The notes: generated by a model from the sequence alone, not told the origin. A stretch of 60,144 nucleotides of DNA from an uncultured Alphaproteobacteria bacterium (GCA_902530595.1 CACAAX010000009.1:1-60144); one strand, 5' to 3'; numbered from the stretch's first letter, positions 27,886 through 37,633 are shown. Program-made: numbers and translations.

Positions 27886-28698
27886 ATGGGTATGATTAGC
27901 AGTGTAAGGAAATTTTTTCAAAGAAAACCATTGGTTGTTGTTATACGGCTAGATGGGGTCATAGGTGCAGTGAGTAGATTTGGGTCAGGAGGTCTAGACG
28001 ATTCCAATACTCAAAAATTATTAGACAAGGCCTTTGAGTTCGAAAAAGCCAAAGCGATTGCAATAAAAATAAATTCTCCTGGTGGTTCCCCTACACAATC
28101 ATCTCTTATAGCATCGAGAATTTTAAAATTATCAAAAGAGAAAAGAATACCCGTTTTATGCTTCTGTGAAGATGTTGCTGCATCTGGAGGCTATTGGTTA
28201 GCTTGTGCTGGTGAAGAAATTTACTCGGATATAAATTCGATTATTGGTTCCATAGGTGTAATCTCTGCAAGTTTTGGTTTTTCAGAGCTTATATCCAGAT
28301 ATGGTATAGAGAGAAGAGTATACACGGCTGGAGAAGAAAAGAGTATGCTGGATCCTTTCCAGCCAGAAAAAGCTAGTGACGTAAAACGGCTAAAATCTAT
28401 CCAAAAAGCCATTTTTGAAAACTTTAAATCTTTTGTGAGCAAGCGCAGAGGTGAAAAGATAAAAGGAAAAAAAATATTTAACGGCGAAGTATGGGATGCA
28501 CCAAGAGCAAAAGATCTTGGTCTCATCGATGGCATAGGGATGATGGAAGATATTTTGGAGGCAAAGTTCGGACCAGATATAAAACTTAAATATATAAATA
28601 AAAAGAAATCATTTTTGTCTCGCTTTAGTAGTTCATTGATAAATGATATCAACTCGAAGATAGTCGAAAAATACTACTTCTCGAAATTTGGGCTATAA
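27886..28698 (+). CDS. S49 family peptidase (SppA-like)
   Basis: A 270-residue single-domain member of the signal-peptide-peptidase A family. The Ser-Lys dyad is visible: Ser in EDVAASGGYWLAC and Lys in AGEEKSMLDPF. KINSPGGSPTQSSL and GSIGVIS are conserved. There is no clear N-terminal membrane anchor; a KPLVVVIRLDGVIG strand follows a short basic leader. It may cleave remnant signal peptides or membrane proteins. GGGGTG precedes the ATG by 5 bases. Confidence 0.9.
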   Translation: MGMISSVRKFFQRKPLVVVIRLDGVIGAVSRFGSGGLDDSNTQKLLDKAFEFEKAKAIAIKINSPGGSPTQSSLIASRILKLSKEKRIPVLCFCEDVAASGGYWLACAGEEIYSDINSIIGSIGVISASFGFSELISRYGIERRVYTAGEEKSMLDPFQPEKASDVKRLKSIQKAIFENFKSFVSKRRGEKIKGKKIFNGEVWDAPRAKDLGLIDGIGMMEDILEAKFGPDIKLKYINKKKSFLSRFSSSLINDINSKIVEKYYFSKFGL

Positions 28699-28717
28699 GC
28701 TGTCGATGGGAAGCTAA

Positions 28718-29503
28718 TTGAAAGAACAAAAAACAGCACTAATCACAGGGGGAGCCAAACGACTAGGGCGTTCTATTTCAAAGGAGCTGGCAAGAGCTGG
28801 CTATAATGTTATTATACATTACAACAGTTCAGAGAATGATGCACTAAGCCTCAGAGAGGAGTTGCTAGAATTCGGTGTCGATGTTTCCCTTCTTCAGGCT
28901 GACCTATTAAATGACAACGAAACACTTTCATTATTTGACAAGTGTAAAAAGCTGATAAAAAGACCTGTGAATCTACTCATAAATAATGCATCGATCTTCG
29001 AATATGACAATATAAAAACTGCAACTTTAGAAAGTTGGAATCGTCATCTAAAGTCAAATCTGCAGGCACCATTTTTTTTAACACAAAAATTTGCTGAGCA
29101 AGCACCGGAGCCTGAGAAGCTAGAAAATGGTGAGTTGGAAAGTAGGTCGTGTATCATAAATATAATTGATCAAAGAGTTCAGAATCTGACAACCGATTTT
29201 ACTACTTATACACTAGCCAAATCCGCTTTGTGGACATTAACACGAATTTCAGCTAAGGCGCTGGCCCCAAAAATAAGAGTGAATGCTATAGGGCCAGGTC
29301 CAACTTTGAAAGCAGAGTTTCAAAGTGTTTCGAATTATAAAAAACAACGGCTTTCTACACCGCTAAAAAGAGGCTCAAGTACGTATGAAATATGTGCAAC
29401 GATTAAATACCTTGTTGATACTCCAAGCGTCAGTGGGCAATTGATATGTGTTGATGGTGGACAGAATTTACAGCAAATAAAAAAAACTGAGGAAATCGAT
29501 TAA
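28718..29503 (+). CDS. SDR oxidoreductase, pteridine-reductase-like (FolM/PTR1 type)
   Basis: A 261-residue short-chain dehydrogenase. The cofactor motif is TGGAKRLGRS (the TGxxxRxG form of pteridine reductases). The active site has Asp in NIIDQRVQ where most SDRs have Ser, plus YTLAK. This combination is characteristic of PTR1/FolM enzymes, which reduce dihydrobiopterin, dihydromonapterin or dihydrofolate. The start is TTG with GGGAAG upstream. It precedes uvrC-pgsA-moaD-moaE, an order found in related alphaproteobacteria. Confidence 0.85.
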   Translation: MKEQKTALITGGAKRLGRSISKELARAGYNVIIHYNSSENDALSLREELLEFGVDVSLLQADLLNDNETLSLFDKCKKLIKRPVNLLINNASIFEYDNIKTATLESWNRHLKSNLQAPFFLTQKFAEQAPEPEKLENGELESRSCIINIIDQRVQNLTTDFTTYTLAKSALWTLTRISAKALAPKIRVNAIGPGPTLKAEFQSVSNYKKQRLSTPLKRGSSTYEICATIKYLVDTPSVSGQLICVDGGQNLQQIKKTEEID

Positions 29504-29524
29504 TAAATTAGGTAAATTTTGCAA

Positions 29525-31381
29525 ATGACACAAAGTGACCCGAACAAATTCTCACAGGGAGAAAAGGTAGTTTCCTCTATAGTTAAAACATTGCCGAATA
29601 AACCAGGTGTATATCGAATGCTCGATGACACTGGTAACGTTTTGTACGTAGGAAAAGCAAAAAATCTTAAGAATAGAGTCTCAAGTTATTCGAGAGTGAC
29701 AGGACACTCTCTTAGAATAGGCAGAATGATTTCTGCAACCCGAGATATGAATTTTTTTATAACAGAAACGGAGCTAGAGGCCCTACTATTAGAACAGAAT
29801 CTGATAAAGAAGTATAGTCCCAGATACAACGTGCTTTTAAAGGATGATAAGAGTTTTCCTCAGATTGCAATTACGAAAAACAAACAGTTTCCTCAAATAA
29901 CGAAATACCGTGGGAAAAAGGTGGATGGCGTAAAATATTTTGGTCCTTATGCCTCTGCCACTGCAGTTAATAATGCTATTAATTATATTCAGAAGATTTT
30001 TCAATTAAGAAATTGCCGAGATAGTAATTTTTATGGACGAAGTCGAGCATGCCTTTTGCATTATATAAATAAATGCTCGGCCCCTTGTGTTGGAAAAATT
30101 TCTGAGGAAGAATATTCAAAAACAGTAGATGAGGCAGAAAATTTTCTATTAGGTAAACATACTGAAATCAAAGATAACTTACAAAGCAATATGCTACAAG
30201 CGAGTAAAAACTTGGATTTTGAAAGAGCGGCTTTCTACCGAGATCGGATTGAATTAATTGCAAAAATTCAATCGAGTCAAAATATCAATAATTTGAATGT
30301 TAAAGATGCTGATATTGTAGGTCTATTTAAATTGGGGAATGAAGTCTGTATTCAGGTATTTTTTATCCGATCATATGAGAATAGAGGAAATCATGCTTTT
30401 TTTCCTAAGACTGGGGGCGGAGCAGACGATATAGAAATTTTAGAAAATTTTATCGCCCAGTTTTATTCCACAAAAATTCCTGCGAGAGAAATACTCATAT
30501 CTTACTCCTTGAGAAATAACGAAGTATTAGTAAGGTTTCTAACTGAAAGAAGGAAACAAAAAGTTGTAGTTAGATCACCCACTAGAGGAAGAGCAAAAGA
30601 TCTCATAAAAACTGCTGAAAAAAATGCTAAAGAAGCATTAGAGCGAAAGATAGCTATGAAGGCTTCTCAGAAATCGCTTTTTGAAGAAGTCGAAACTTGG
30701 CTAAAATTAGAAGAGAAAATAAAAAAAATTGAGGTCTACGATAACTCCCACATTCAAGGGAGTTTCCCTATTGGTTGTCTTGTAGCTATAAATTTAGAGG
30801 GCTACTCCAAGTCAGATTATAGAAAATATAATATTAAGGACAGTGCTATAAATCCCAAAGATGATTTGGCAATTATGGGTCATGTCTTTGAGCGAAGATT
30901 TGGGAAGGTAAAAAGCGAAAATTTAGAAGATTTTAAAAAAAACCTCCCCGATCTAATCGTTATTGATGGTGGCCGCAATCAAATGAATGTTGCCTCGGCT
31001 GTCCTGAAGAAGTACAAACTAGAAATTCCGATATTAGCTATTGCTAAAGGAGAGAAAAGAAATGAAGGAAGAGAAGACTTCTATTTTAGAGATAGAATTT
31101 TTAGTTTTCCTACAAGTAGTAGTGTCCTTTTCTTTTTTCAAAGAATTCGTGACGAAGTACACCGTTTTGCTATTGGCGCTCATAGGCAGAAAAGATCTTC
31201 TGGTATCAACAAAAGTGAACTTGATGAAGTTTATGGGATAGGACCCAAGAAGAAAAAGGAATTATTGCAGCATTTTGGGTCAGCAAAGGAGGTTGGGAAG
31301 GCAAGTTTAAAGGATCTTTTGGGTGTAAAAGGAATATCAAAAAATTCAGCAGAAATTATTTTCAATCACTTTAATTCATGA
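29525..31381 (+). CDS. uvrC: Excinuclease ABC subunit UvrC
   Basis: A nucleotide-excision-repair endonuclease of about 618 residues. The N-terminal GIY-YIG domain reads PGVYRMLDDTGNVLYVGKAKNL. A UvrB-interacting UVR motif (LDFERAAFYRDRI) lies near residue 215, the RNase H-like nuclease carries VIDGGRNQM, and two helix-hairpin-helix segments close the C terminus. The start is either the ATG at 29525 or a TTG two codons earlier; the nearest Shine-Dalgarno-like AGG fits the TTG better. The stop overlaps pgsA (ATGA). Confidence 0.96.
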   Translation: MTQSDPNKFSQGEKVVSSIVKTLPNKPGVYRMLDDTGNVLYVGKAKNLKNRVSSYSRVTGHSLRIGRMISATRDMNFFITETELEALLLEQNLIKKYSPRYNVLLKDDKSFPQIAITKNKQFPQITKYRGKKVDGVKYFGPYASATAVNNAINYIQKIFQLRNCRDSNFYGRSRACLLHYINKCSAPCVGKISEEEYSKTVDEAENFLLGKHTEIKDNLQSNMLQASKNLDFERAAFYRDRIELIAKIQSSQNINNLNVKDADIVGLFKLGNEVCIQVFFIRSYENRGNHAFFPKTGGGADDIEILENFIAQFYSTKIPAREILISYSLRNNEVLVRFLTERRKQKVVVRSPTRGRAKDLIKTAEKNAKEALERKIAMKASQKSLFEEVETWLKLEEKIKKIEVYDNSHIQGSFPIGCLVAINLEGYSKSDYRKYNIKDSAINPKDDLAIMGHVFERRFGKVKSENLEDFKKNLPDLIVIDGGRNQMNVASAVLKKYKLEIPILAIAKGEKRNEGREDFYFRDRIFSFPTSSSVLFFFQRIRDEVHRFAIGAHRQKRSSGINKSELDEVYGIGPKKKKELLQHFGSAKEVGKASLKDLLGVKGISKNSAEIIFNHFNS

Positions 31382-31968
31382 TATTACCGGTGGTTATGTA
31401 TAGCTATATACCAAATTTTCTCACTTTTCTGAGGCTTTTTGCTGCGCCAATATTAATATTATACTTGATCATAGACCAATCTTTTTCTGGTAAGTATTTT
31501 GGTTTAATAATCTTTTTCTTTATTATTCTGACCGATTTTTTTGATGGCTATTTGGCTAGGAAGTTTAATACAGAAAGTAATATTGGAAAAGTCTTTGACC
31601 CAATAGCTGATAAGATCATGGTTATTTTACTATTCGCTTTCTTCCTTGGCATTAACTTAGACAATCCAGAAAAATTGTTTATGTCGCTAATGCTTATACT
31701 ATTAATTACTAGGGAGATTATGATCTCAGGATTAAGAGAATTTGTAAGCGCGAAAAAAGCAGATCTAAGCGTTACACAACTTGCTAGATGGAAAACGTTT
31801 TTTCAGACCGTACTACTGATCTTCTTATTTTTCGATTACATATATCTTTTCCAAAGCACTGTAATCAGTTGGTCGATAGATTTATTTTGCTTGGTTACAT
31901 GTCTTCTAACATGGTATACTGGTATGCAATACATTTTTAAAGCTTTTGACACTGCAAACAATGGGTAA
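31378..31968 (+). CDS. pgsA: CDP-diacylglycerol--glycerol-3-phosphate 3-phosphatidyltransferase PgsA
   Basis: A 196-residue membrane enzyme making phosphatidylglycerol phosphate. The CDP-alcohol phosphotransferase motif is complete: DGYLARKFNTESNIGKVFDPIADK, in short D-G-x2-A-R-x8-G-x3-D-x3-D. About five hydrophobic helices are visible. An alternative start at the ATG at 31396 would give MYSYIPNFLTFLRL, closer to the usual N terminus. It overlaps uvrC at the start and moaD at the end. Confidence 0.94.
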   Translation: MILPVVMYSYIPNFLTFLRLFAAPILILYLIIDQSFSGKYFGLIIFFFIILTDFFDGYLARKFNTESNIGKVFDPIADKIMVILLFAFFLGINLDNPEKLFMSLMLILLITREIMISGLREFVSAKKADLSVTQLARWKTFFQTVLLIFLFFDYIYLFQSTVISWSIDLFCLVTCLLTWYTGMQYIFKAFDTANNG

Positions 31969-32218
31969 GGTTAAGCTAAAATATTTTTCAAGAATTCGGG
32001 AGACAATTGGTAAGACGTCAGAGCTAGTTGAAATAAAATCAACGAATATCCAAGATTTGATAGAAGAGCTACAGGCAATGGGTGAACAGTACTCAGTTCT
32101 GAAAGGAAGAGATTTTGCTGTTTATTCAGCGGTAGACCAAAGTATAGTTACAGACGTTAAAACTTCAATCGAAGGTGCCAGAGAGATTGCTTTTTTCCCT
32201 CCTATGACTGGGGGATAA
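31961..32218 (+). CDS. moaD: Molybdopterin synthase sulfur carrier subunit MoaD
   Basis: An 85-residue ubiquitin-fold sulfur carrier ending in the required Gly-Gly (PPMTGG). The YFSRIRETIG segment near the N terminus is typical. The ATG at 31961 overlaps the pgsA stop by 8 bases. MoaD receives sulfur as a C-terminal thiocarboxylate and gives it to MoaE to make molybdopterin. moaE follows after 4 bases. Confidence 0.94.
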   Translation: MGKVKLKYFSRIRETIGKTSELVEIKSTNIQDLIEELQAMGEQYSVLKGRDFAVYSAVDQSIVTDVKTSIEGAREIAFFPPMTGG

Positions 32219-32222
32219 ATAT

Positions 32223-32648
32223 ATGCTAAATAAGATAATCGTAGCAGTCCAAAAAAGTGATTTTGATCTAGATTCCGAATTGGAAGCTCTGAAGTTAAAA
32301 ACTGAAAAAGCAGGAGCTGTTGTGATCTTTGTTGGGAAGGTTAGAGACCTTGAAGACGATAATTTAAGATATCTAGAGATAGAATCCTTTGAGGATCTTG
32401 CAAAAAATCAAATAAAAGAAATTTGTGATGATGCTGCAAATAAATGGGATTTAGAATTAATTCTAGTAAAACATCGATTTGGAAGATTGAAAATTAACGA
32501 TAACATTGTCCTCGTTATTACATGTTCCAAGCATCGAAAGAATGCATATGAAGCCTCTGAATTTATAATGGACTATCTTAAAAGCAATGTACCATTTTGG
32601 AAAAAAGAAGTAGCAGACAAAACCCAAAAATGGGTCGAGAATTCTTAA
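32223..32648 (+). CDS. moaE: Molybdopterin synthase catalytic subunit MoaE
   Basis: A 141-residue catalytic subunit that converts precursor Z to molybdopterin with MoaD. VIFVGKVRD, VKHRFGRLKIND and the active-site lysines in VPFWKKE are visible. The usual substrate-pocket HYPGM-type segment is divergent here (LRYLEIESFED). It ends close to the convergent ubiA; a perfect AT-rich palindrome lies between the two stops. Confidence 0.93.
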   Translation: MLNKIIVAVQKSDFDLDSELEALKLKTEKAGAVVIFVGKVRDLEDDNLRYLEIESFEDLAKNQIKEICDDAANKWDLELILVKHRFGRLKINDNIVLVITCSKHRKNAYEASEFIMDYLKSNVPFWKKEVADKTQKWVENS

Positions 32649-32652
32649 ATCT

Positions 32653-32670
32653 TTTTTTTAGCTAAAAAAA
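32653..32670. repeat. 18-base perfect AT-rich palindrome between moaE and ubiA
   Basis: Seven T, AGCT, then seven A, a perfect inverted repeat that covers the last codons of ubiA and the 13-base gap after the moaE stop. It could act as a weak two-way transcript end, because each strand would give a hairpin with a U-rich flank. The stem has only one G-C pair on each side, so it is far weaker than a normal intrinsic terminator. Confidence 0.5.
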
Positions 32671-33621
32671 CTTAGTTATAGTAGCTAACATCATAAAGAC
32701 TGTAAGTATAAGTCCAGCTGTTCTATTTGATTTGAAAGTTTCAAGACAACCTTCACGGTTTCTAATGTCCAATTTTAATAGTTGAAACGTTAAATGGAGA
32801 GAGAAGAAAAAAATACCAAGCGTAAGAATAAAAATTTGAATTGGATCACCATTCGATAAAAAATAAAAAATAGGTCCGACTGTCAAAATTATAAAAACGA
32901 TGAAAATTGTTAGGTATTGCTTAGGATTGGCTTCAAATAAGATACCAGTAGATCTTATGCCTACTTCTTTATCATCATCTAGATCCTGAAATGAGTAAAT
33001 TGTGTCGTAAAATATTGTCCATGCTATTGCAGAGATATACAAGCCAACACAGAAGTAATCTAATGTGCCACTATTAGCAGCGTAAGCCAGCAATATACCC
33101 CAGTTAAAAGAAAGGCCTAAGAAAAATTGCGGCCAGTACGTAAATCTCTTCGCGAAAGGATAAATAACAACGGTGATAAGAGATAGAAATCCTAAAATTA
33201 TTGCTAAACGATTAAAGGTTACCAATATCCCAAATGCTAAACAACATTGTAATATCAGCCATAAAAATGCCTGAGACTTTGAAACGTTCCCAGCGGGAAT
33301 GGGTCTGTTTTTTGTCCGTAATACTTTTGCATCAAGCTTTGCATCCGTTATATCGTTCCAGGTACATCCTGCACCACGCATTAGAAGACCACCAATATAA
33401 CAAGCGATCAAAATATATAAAGAGTTGCCATTCAATAGATTTGGGTCAACATTAGTGGATAAAAAGACACCCCACCAGCAAGGAATTATTAGCAACCAAG
33501 ATCCTATTGGCCTATCCAACCGACTTAACTTAAAAAAAGGACGAATACCTTTAGGGACATATAAATCTACCCAATTGTTTGATTGTGCATCTATCAACTT
33601 GTCATTAAAAAATTTATGCAT
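32662..33621 (-). CDS. ubiA: 4-hydroxybenzoate octaprenyltransferase UbiA
   Basis: A 319-residue polytopic prenyltransferase of ubiquinone synthesis. The two Asp-rich motifs are present: NDITDAKLD (first, with RTKNRPIPAG following) and DTIYSFQDLDDDKEVG (second). Eight or so hydrophobic helices are apparent, with SRLDRPIGSWLLIIPCWWG near the N terminus. It is divergent from rsmE-gshA; this ubiA/rsmE/gshA neighbourhood recurs in alphaproteobacteria. Confidence 0.95.
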   Translation of the reverse strand: MHKFFNDKLIDAQSNNWVDLYVPKGIRPFFKLSRLDRPIGSWLLIIPCWWGVFLSTNVDPNLLNGNSLYILIACYIGGLLMRGAGCTWNDITDAKLDAKVLRTKNRPIPAGNVSKSQAFLWLILQCCLAFGILVTFNRLAIILGFLSLITVVIYPFAKRFTYWPQFFLGLSFNWGILLAYAANSGTLDYFCVGLYISAIAWTIFYDTIYSFQDLDDDKEVGIRSTGILFEANPKQYLTIFIVFIILTVGPIFYFLSNGDPIQIFILTLGIFFFSLHLTFQLLKLDIRNREGCLETFKSNRTAGLILTVFMMLATITKFF

Positions 33622-33649
33622 TTAAGGTCATTCATGGTAATTAAACTTT

Positions 33650-34414
33650 ATGAACAAGAATATTAGTATAAGGCTATTCTGTGAAGTCACTTTAACAGTT
33701 GGTGAAAGGATTAATTTAGAGACTGAGCAATCTCATTACTTAAAAAACGTAATGCGTTGTAAGATTGGCGAAAAAATTCTTGTTTTTGACAATTATACCG
33801 GCGAATACGAAGCAGAGATCGTTTATATTCACAAACGTTTTATTGATATTAAAATTTTGGAAAAAACTAAATCTAGATGTATACCTGGAGATGTTTGGCT
33901 GATATTTTGTCCGCTTAAAAAGTCAAGAACAGACTTTTTGTTGGAAAAAAGTACCGAGCTCGGTGTAAGAAAATTTTTACCGACTTTAAGCGATAAGACG
34001 CAAACTAAAACGATTTCACTTAATCGTTGTAGAAAAAATATTGTTGAAGCTGTAGAACAGTGTGGAGGAACCTTTATCCCGGAAATATCACCTATAAGTT
34101 CTTTATCTAAAGTTATTGAACAACAGCCCGAAGACAGAACTTTAATATTTTGTGATGAAACATTGGAAAGTAGAAATATCAATGAGGGTTTATTGTTGAA
34201 AAGGCCACAAAAAGTTGCGGTATTAGTTGGGCCTGAAGGAGGATTTAGTCATGGTGAAAGAAAGTTATTAAGAACAAAAAAAAATATACTTCCAGTATCT
34301 TTAGGTAATAGAATACTAAGAGCAGAAACGGCGGCAGTTTCAGCTTTAACAATGTGGCATGGTATGGCTGGAGATTGGCTCAAAAAAGTGGATCATCAAA
34401 ATAATGAAAACTGA
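33650..34414 (+). CDS. rsmE: 16S rRNA (uracil1498-N3)-methyltransferase RsmE
   Basis: A 254-residue SPOUT methyltransferase acting on U1498 of 16S rRNA. The C-terminal knot shows VLVGPEGGFSHGE and SLGNRILRAETA, the SAM-binding signature. The N-terminal PUA-like domain contains HYLKNVMRCKIGE. A 9-base A tract (TKKN codons) stays in frame. The last 11 bases overlap gshA. Confidence 0.95.
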   Translation: MNKNISIRLFCEVTLTVGERINLETEQSHYLKNVMRCKIGEKILVFDNYTGEYEAEIVYIHKRFIDIKILEKTKSRCIPGDVWLIFCPLKKSRTDFLLEKSTELGVRKFLPTLSDKTQTKTISLNRCRKNIVEAVEQCGGTFIPEISPISSLSKVIEQQPEDRTLIFCDETLESRNINEGLLLKRPQKVAVLVGPEGGFSHGERKLLRTKKNILPVSLGNRILRAETAAVSALTMWHGMAGDWLKKVDHQNNEN

Positions 34415-35780
34415 GGAACGCACAGACTTTTTGGACCGAGATCAATTAAGACTTTATTTCGAGCAAGGGTGTAAACCTCATTCGGAATGGGGGATAGGGT
34501 CGGAGTATGAAAACTTTATTTTTGATACAGATTTAAATAGACCTGTTGCATATGAGGGGCCTAAGTCTATTTCAAAAGTTTTCGATGTGTTGATCAAAAA
34601 ATTCGGCTGGGCACCATTATTTGAGAAATCAAAAATTGTTGGCCTTGAGAAGGACAAAGCAAATATAAGTTTGGAGCCAGGGGGACAGTTTGAGCTATCA
34701 GGTGCTATAAAAAAAAGTATTCATGAAGTTGACCAGGAAATGAAATCTTTCATACAAAATATGAAAGTTGTCTGTGAAGAATTAGGCTTGAGATTGTTTT
34801 CAATTGGTGCTGCACCCAATTGGGAAAGGGATGACATGCCCATAATGCCAAAAAATAGATACAAAAAAATAATGATGCCTTACATGAAAACAGTTGGAAC
34901 TCAAGGTTTAGATATGATGTTGAGAACTTGTACCATACAAGTGAATCTTGATTACTCTTCGGAGGCGGATATGGCAAAAAAGCTTCGAGTCGCCGCATGC
35001 ATACAACCCCTTGCAACCGCTTTGTTTGCGTCTTCCCCCATCTTTGAAGGTAAAAATACTGGTTATCAGAGCTGGAGAGCACAGATATGGAAGAATACAG
35101 ATAGTGATAGAACAGGCATTCCAAAATTCATTTTTGATGACGATCTGAGTTTTGATAGTTGGATTGAATATGCGTTGGACGTACCCATGTATTTCATAAA
35201 GAGAGATGGAGATTATGTGAATCTGTCTGGCGAATCTTTTCGAATGTTTATGAAAGGTCAGTTGAAATCCTTACCAAATCAAAGAGCTACCTATTCTGAT
35301 TGGATTGACCATCTGACGACAATTTTCACAGATGTTCGTTTAAAAAATTTCATTGAAATGAGAGGTGCGGATGGAGGGCCGAGTCAAAATGTAACGGCAT
35401 TAGCCGCAATGTGGGTCGGGCTACTATATGATAGCGACTCACTGGATAATGTTTTTAATTTAGTTAAAGCTCTTGATTGGGAGTCAGTCAATGAGTTAAG
35501 TATTGATGTTTGTAAACATGGTATGAACGCAAAAATTAACGATAAGACTTTATGGGAATTTGGTGAAGAAGTTCTTAACATGGCACAAAGTGGATTACAA
35601 AATCGAGGCTCAGCTCACGATATCAAAGATGAAACTCTATTTTTAATGCCATTATTAGAACGAGTGTCAAAAAAACAATCTCTTTCAAGTCAATTAGCGA
35701 ATAAATTTGACAGCAAATGGAAGAACAATTTTTCTACTTTTTATGATGATTTTAATTTTTATCACGGCCTTCGAAACTAA
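34404..35780 (+). CDS. gshA: Glutamate--cysteine ligase GshA (plant/alphaproteobacterial type)
   Basis: A 458-residue enzyme catalysing the first step of glutathione synthesis. The ATG at 34404 (MKTEERTDFLDRDQL) is chosen over an in-frame ATG at 34359 deep inside rsmE. The segments GIGSEYENF, LEPGGQFELSG, MMLRTCTIQVNLDY and EMRGADGGP are typical of the class shared by plants and alphaproteobacteria. The 3' end overlaps the convergent plsY by 29 bases. Confidence 0.95.
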   Translation: MKTEERTDFLDRDQLRLYFEQGCKPHSEWGIGSEYENFIFDTDLNRPVAYEGPKSISKVFDVLIKKFGWAPLFEKSKIVGLEKDKANISLEPGGQFELSGAIKKSIHEVDQEMKSFIQNMKVVCEELGLRLFSIGAAPNWERDDMPIMPKNRYKKIMMPYMKTVGTQGLDMMLRTCTIQVNLDYSSEADMAKKLRVAACIQPLATALFASSPIFEGKNTGYQSWRAQIWKNTDSDRTGIPKFIFDDDLSFDSWIEYALDVPMYFIKRDGDYVNLSGESFRMFMKGQLKSLPNQRATYSDWIDHLTTIFTDVRLKNFIEMRGADGGPSQNVTALAAMWVGLLYDSDSLDNVFNLVKALDWESVNELSIDVCKHGMNAKINDKTLWEFGEEVLNMAQSGLQNRGSAHDIKDETLFLMPLLERVSKKQSLSSQLANKFDSKWKNNFSTFYDDFNFYHGLRN

Positions 35781-36342
35781 GTTCCTCTTTCTTTAAAAGA
35801 CGCTTAATATTTTCTGAGTGTTTGAATAAAATAAATATACTCAAAAGAAGTGCTGATAATTTTATTGGTGAATTATCACAAAAAAACAATAGAAAAAAGT
35901 TTGATAAAACTATAGCGCTTATTCCTGCGACTGAAGACTTTCTTGTTAAATAAAATACCGTTATCCATGTCAATAAAGTCAAGCCACCAACGACAGAGCT
36001 GTAAGATAATAATGCTCCCAAAAAGGTTGCCACCCCTTTTCCACCTTTAAATAGTAAATAAATAGGAAAAATATGTCCAAAAACCACCGCCAGTATAGCT
36101 AGGTAAATTAGATCTGTTTCGATGTATGATGCAATAAAGACCGCAAAGAACCCTTTAAACATATCAAAGAAAAGCGTGAAAGCTGCTGCTTTTTTGTTTC
36201 CACTCCTGAGAATGTTAGTAGCTCCGATATTTTTTGAACCAAATGTTCGGGGATCTTGAATTTTAAAAAAAAATTTTCCAACCAAACCAAATGGTATTGA
36301 TCCTATAAGATAAGCTACAAAAATAATGACAAAAGCCGACAT
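35752..36342 (-). CDS. plsY: Glycerol-3-phosphate acyltransferase PlsY
   Basis: A 196-residue membrane acyltransferase using acyl-phosphate to acylate glycerol-3-phosphate. The three PlsY motifs are seen: SIPFG near the N terminus, GSKNIGATNILRSGN, and FKGGKGVATFLG. I use the ATG at 36342 (MSAFVII); a longer frame to 36393 would overlap the upstream gene. It lies 7 bases after the dihydroorotase-like gene, in the order pyrB-pyrC'-plsY. Confidence 0.94.
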   Translation of the reverse strand: MSAFVIIFVAYLIGSIPFGLVGKFFFKIQDPRTFGSKNIGATNILRSGNKKAAAFTLFFDMFKGFFAVFIASYIETDLIYLAILAVVFGHIFPIYLLFKGGKGVATFLGALLSYSSVVGGLTLLTWITVFYLTRKSSVAGISAIVLSNFFLLFFCDNSPIKLSALLLSIFILFKHSENIKRLLKKEELSFEGRDKN

Positions 36343-36349
36343 CACACTA

Positions 36350-37633
36350 TCATACTTCAAACGAATTTTTTTTAAAAATAATTTCGCCCTCAACCATTGT
36401 TAACAAGTTTTCACCTTGTAAATTAAAGCCATCAAAAGGCGTATTTTGCGATTTTGACCGAAACTGGAATCGATCGATTTTCACCGGTTTATCTGGGTCA
36501 AAAATGATAATGTCCGCTGGCTGACCTTCGTCTAGACACCCCAAACTCTTCTTAATAATATTTGCTGGGTTGAAAGCTAATAATCTAAAAAGCTGATTAA
36601 GACTTAATATCTTATTGTGATATAGCGAAAGAGATGCAGGTAATATTGTTTCAAGACCTACGGCACCCGGTGCGGCCTCTTCAAAAGGGAGCCTTTTGCT
36701 TTCCTCATCCTGAGGTGTATGCATGGAGCAAATATTATCAATCAGTCCTTCTCGTATCGCTTCCGTCAAAGCCTCTCTGTCAGCGTTACTTCTCAACGGT
36801 GGTTTTAATTTAAAAAACGTTCTATAGTTCCCTATATCAAGTTCATTGAATAAAAGATGGTGAACAGAAGTTCCGGCCGTTATACGGTTGTTTGTCGATT
36901 TTATATCTCTTAGCACGTCTAAGCCGATTTTTGTCGTAACTTGGTCTGCGTGATAACGGATGTTTAAATTACTGATCAGCGCTGTGTCGCGTTCTATTCC
37001 AATCTTTTCTGCAAAATCAGGGCTGGATGAAAGTCCTTTAATTGATGCAAAAACTCCGTTTGTAGCTGAGGTATTTTTTGTTAAAAAATAGTCTTGAGGA
37101 TGTCCTATGATGAGGGTATTGAAATCAGAGGCATATTTCAAAATTTGGTGAAAAATTTTTGTATTAGGGATTGAGTTAAAGCCATCAGTAAATGCAACAG
37201 CACCGCCATCATGAAGGAAGCCAATTTCTGTCATCTTTTTCCCATTATTTCTTTTTGTTAAAGATGCAGTAGGAAATATTCTAACCTTACTAGCTTCTTT
37301 ACCTCTATTTTTAAAAAATTCTAGTAGTTCTGGATTATCTATTGAAGGCTTTGTATCTGGACGGGTTACTAAACTAGTGACACCTCCAGCGGCAGCAGCA
37401 CTGCTAGCAGATCTGAAGCTTTCCTTATGTTTCTCTCCAGGCTCGCATACCTTAACCCCAATATCTACGATACCGGGTGCTAAACACATTCCTTTGCAAT
37501 CGATTACCTTACCTTTAATTCCATCATCTTTCTTGTCTATTAATCCACCAGTTATTGTTAAAGTCCCTGCCGTTTCTATTTCTACTTTAGGATCAATTAA
37601 TCTTGCATTTATAAATGTAATTTGTTTTTCCAT
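36350..37633 (-). CDS. pyrC: Dihydroorotase-like protein, metal site lost (PyrC'/PyrX type)
   Basis: A 427-residue amidohydrolase-fold protein next to pyrB. Active type I dihydroorotases have D-x-H-x-H-x-R-E-P-G. Here the same place reads VDIGVKVCEPGE, so both metal-binding histidines and the Arg are gone. The late TDHAPH-type motif is replaced by CSMHTPQDEE. Other conserved blocks (AAAAGGVTSLVTRPDT, FFKLKPPLRS) remain. In several bacteria such non-catalytic homologs are structural partners of aspartate transcarbamoylase, which is the most likely role here. An active dihydroorotase must then be encoded elsewhere. Confidence 0.88.
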   Translation of the reverse strand: MEKQITFINARLIDPKVEIETAGTLTITGGLIDKKDDGIKGKVIDCKGMCLAPGIVDIGVKVCEPGEKHKESFRSASSAAAAGGVTSLVTRPDTKPSIDNPELLEFFKNRGKEASKVRIFPTASLTKRNNGKKMTEIGFLHDGGAVAFTDGFNSIPNTKIFHQILKYASDFNTLIIGHPQDYFLTKNTSATNGVFASIKGLSSSPDFAEKIGIERDTALISNLNIRYHADQVTTKIGLDVLRDIKSTNNRITAGTSVHHLLFNELDIGNYRTFFKLKPPLRSNADREALTEAIREGLIDNICSMHTPQDEESKRLPFEEAAPGAVGLETILPASLSLYHNKILSLNQLFRLLAFNPANIIKKSLGCLDEGQPADIIIFDPDKPVKIDRFQFRSKSQNTPFDGFNLQGENLLTMVEGEIIFKKNSFEV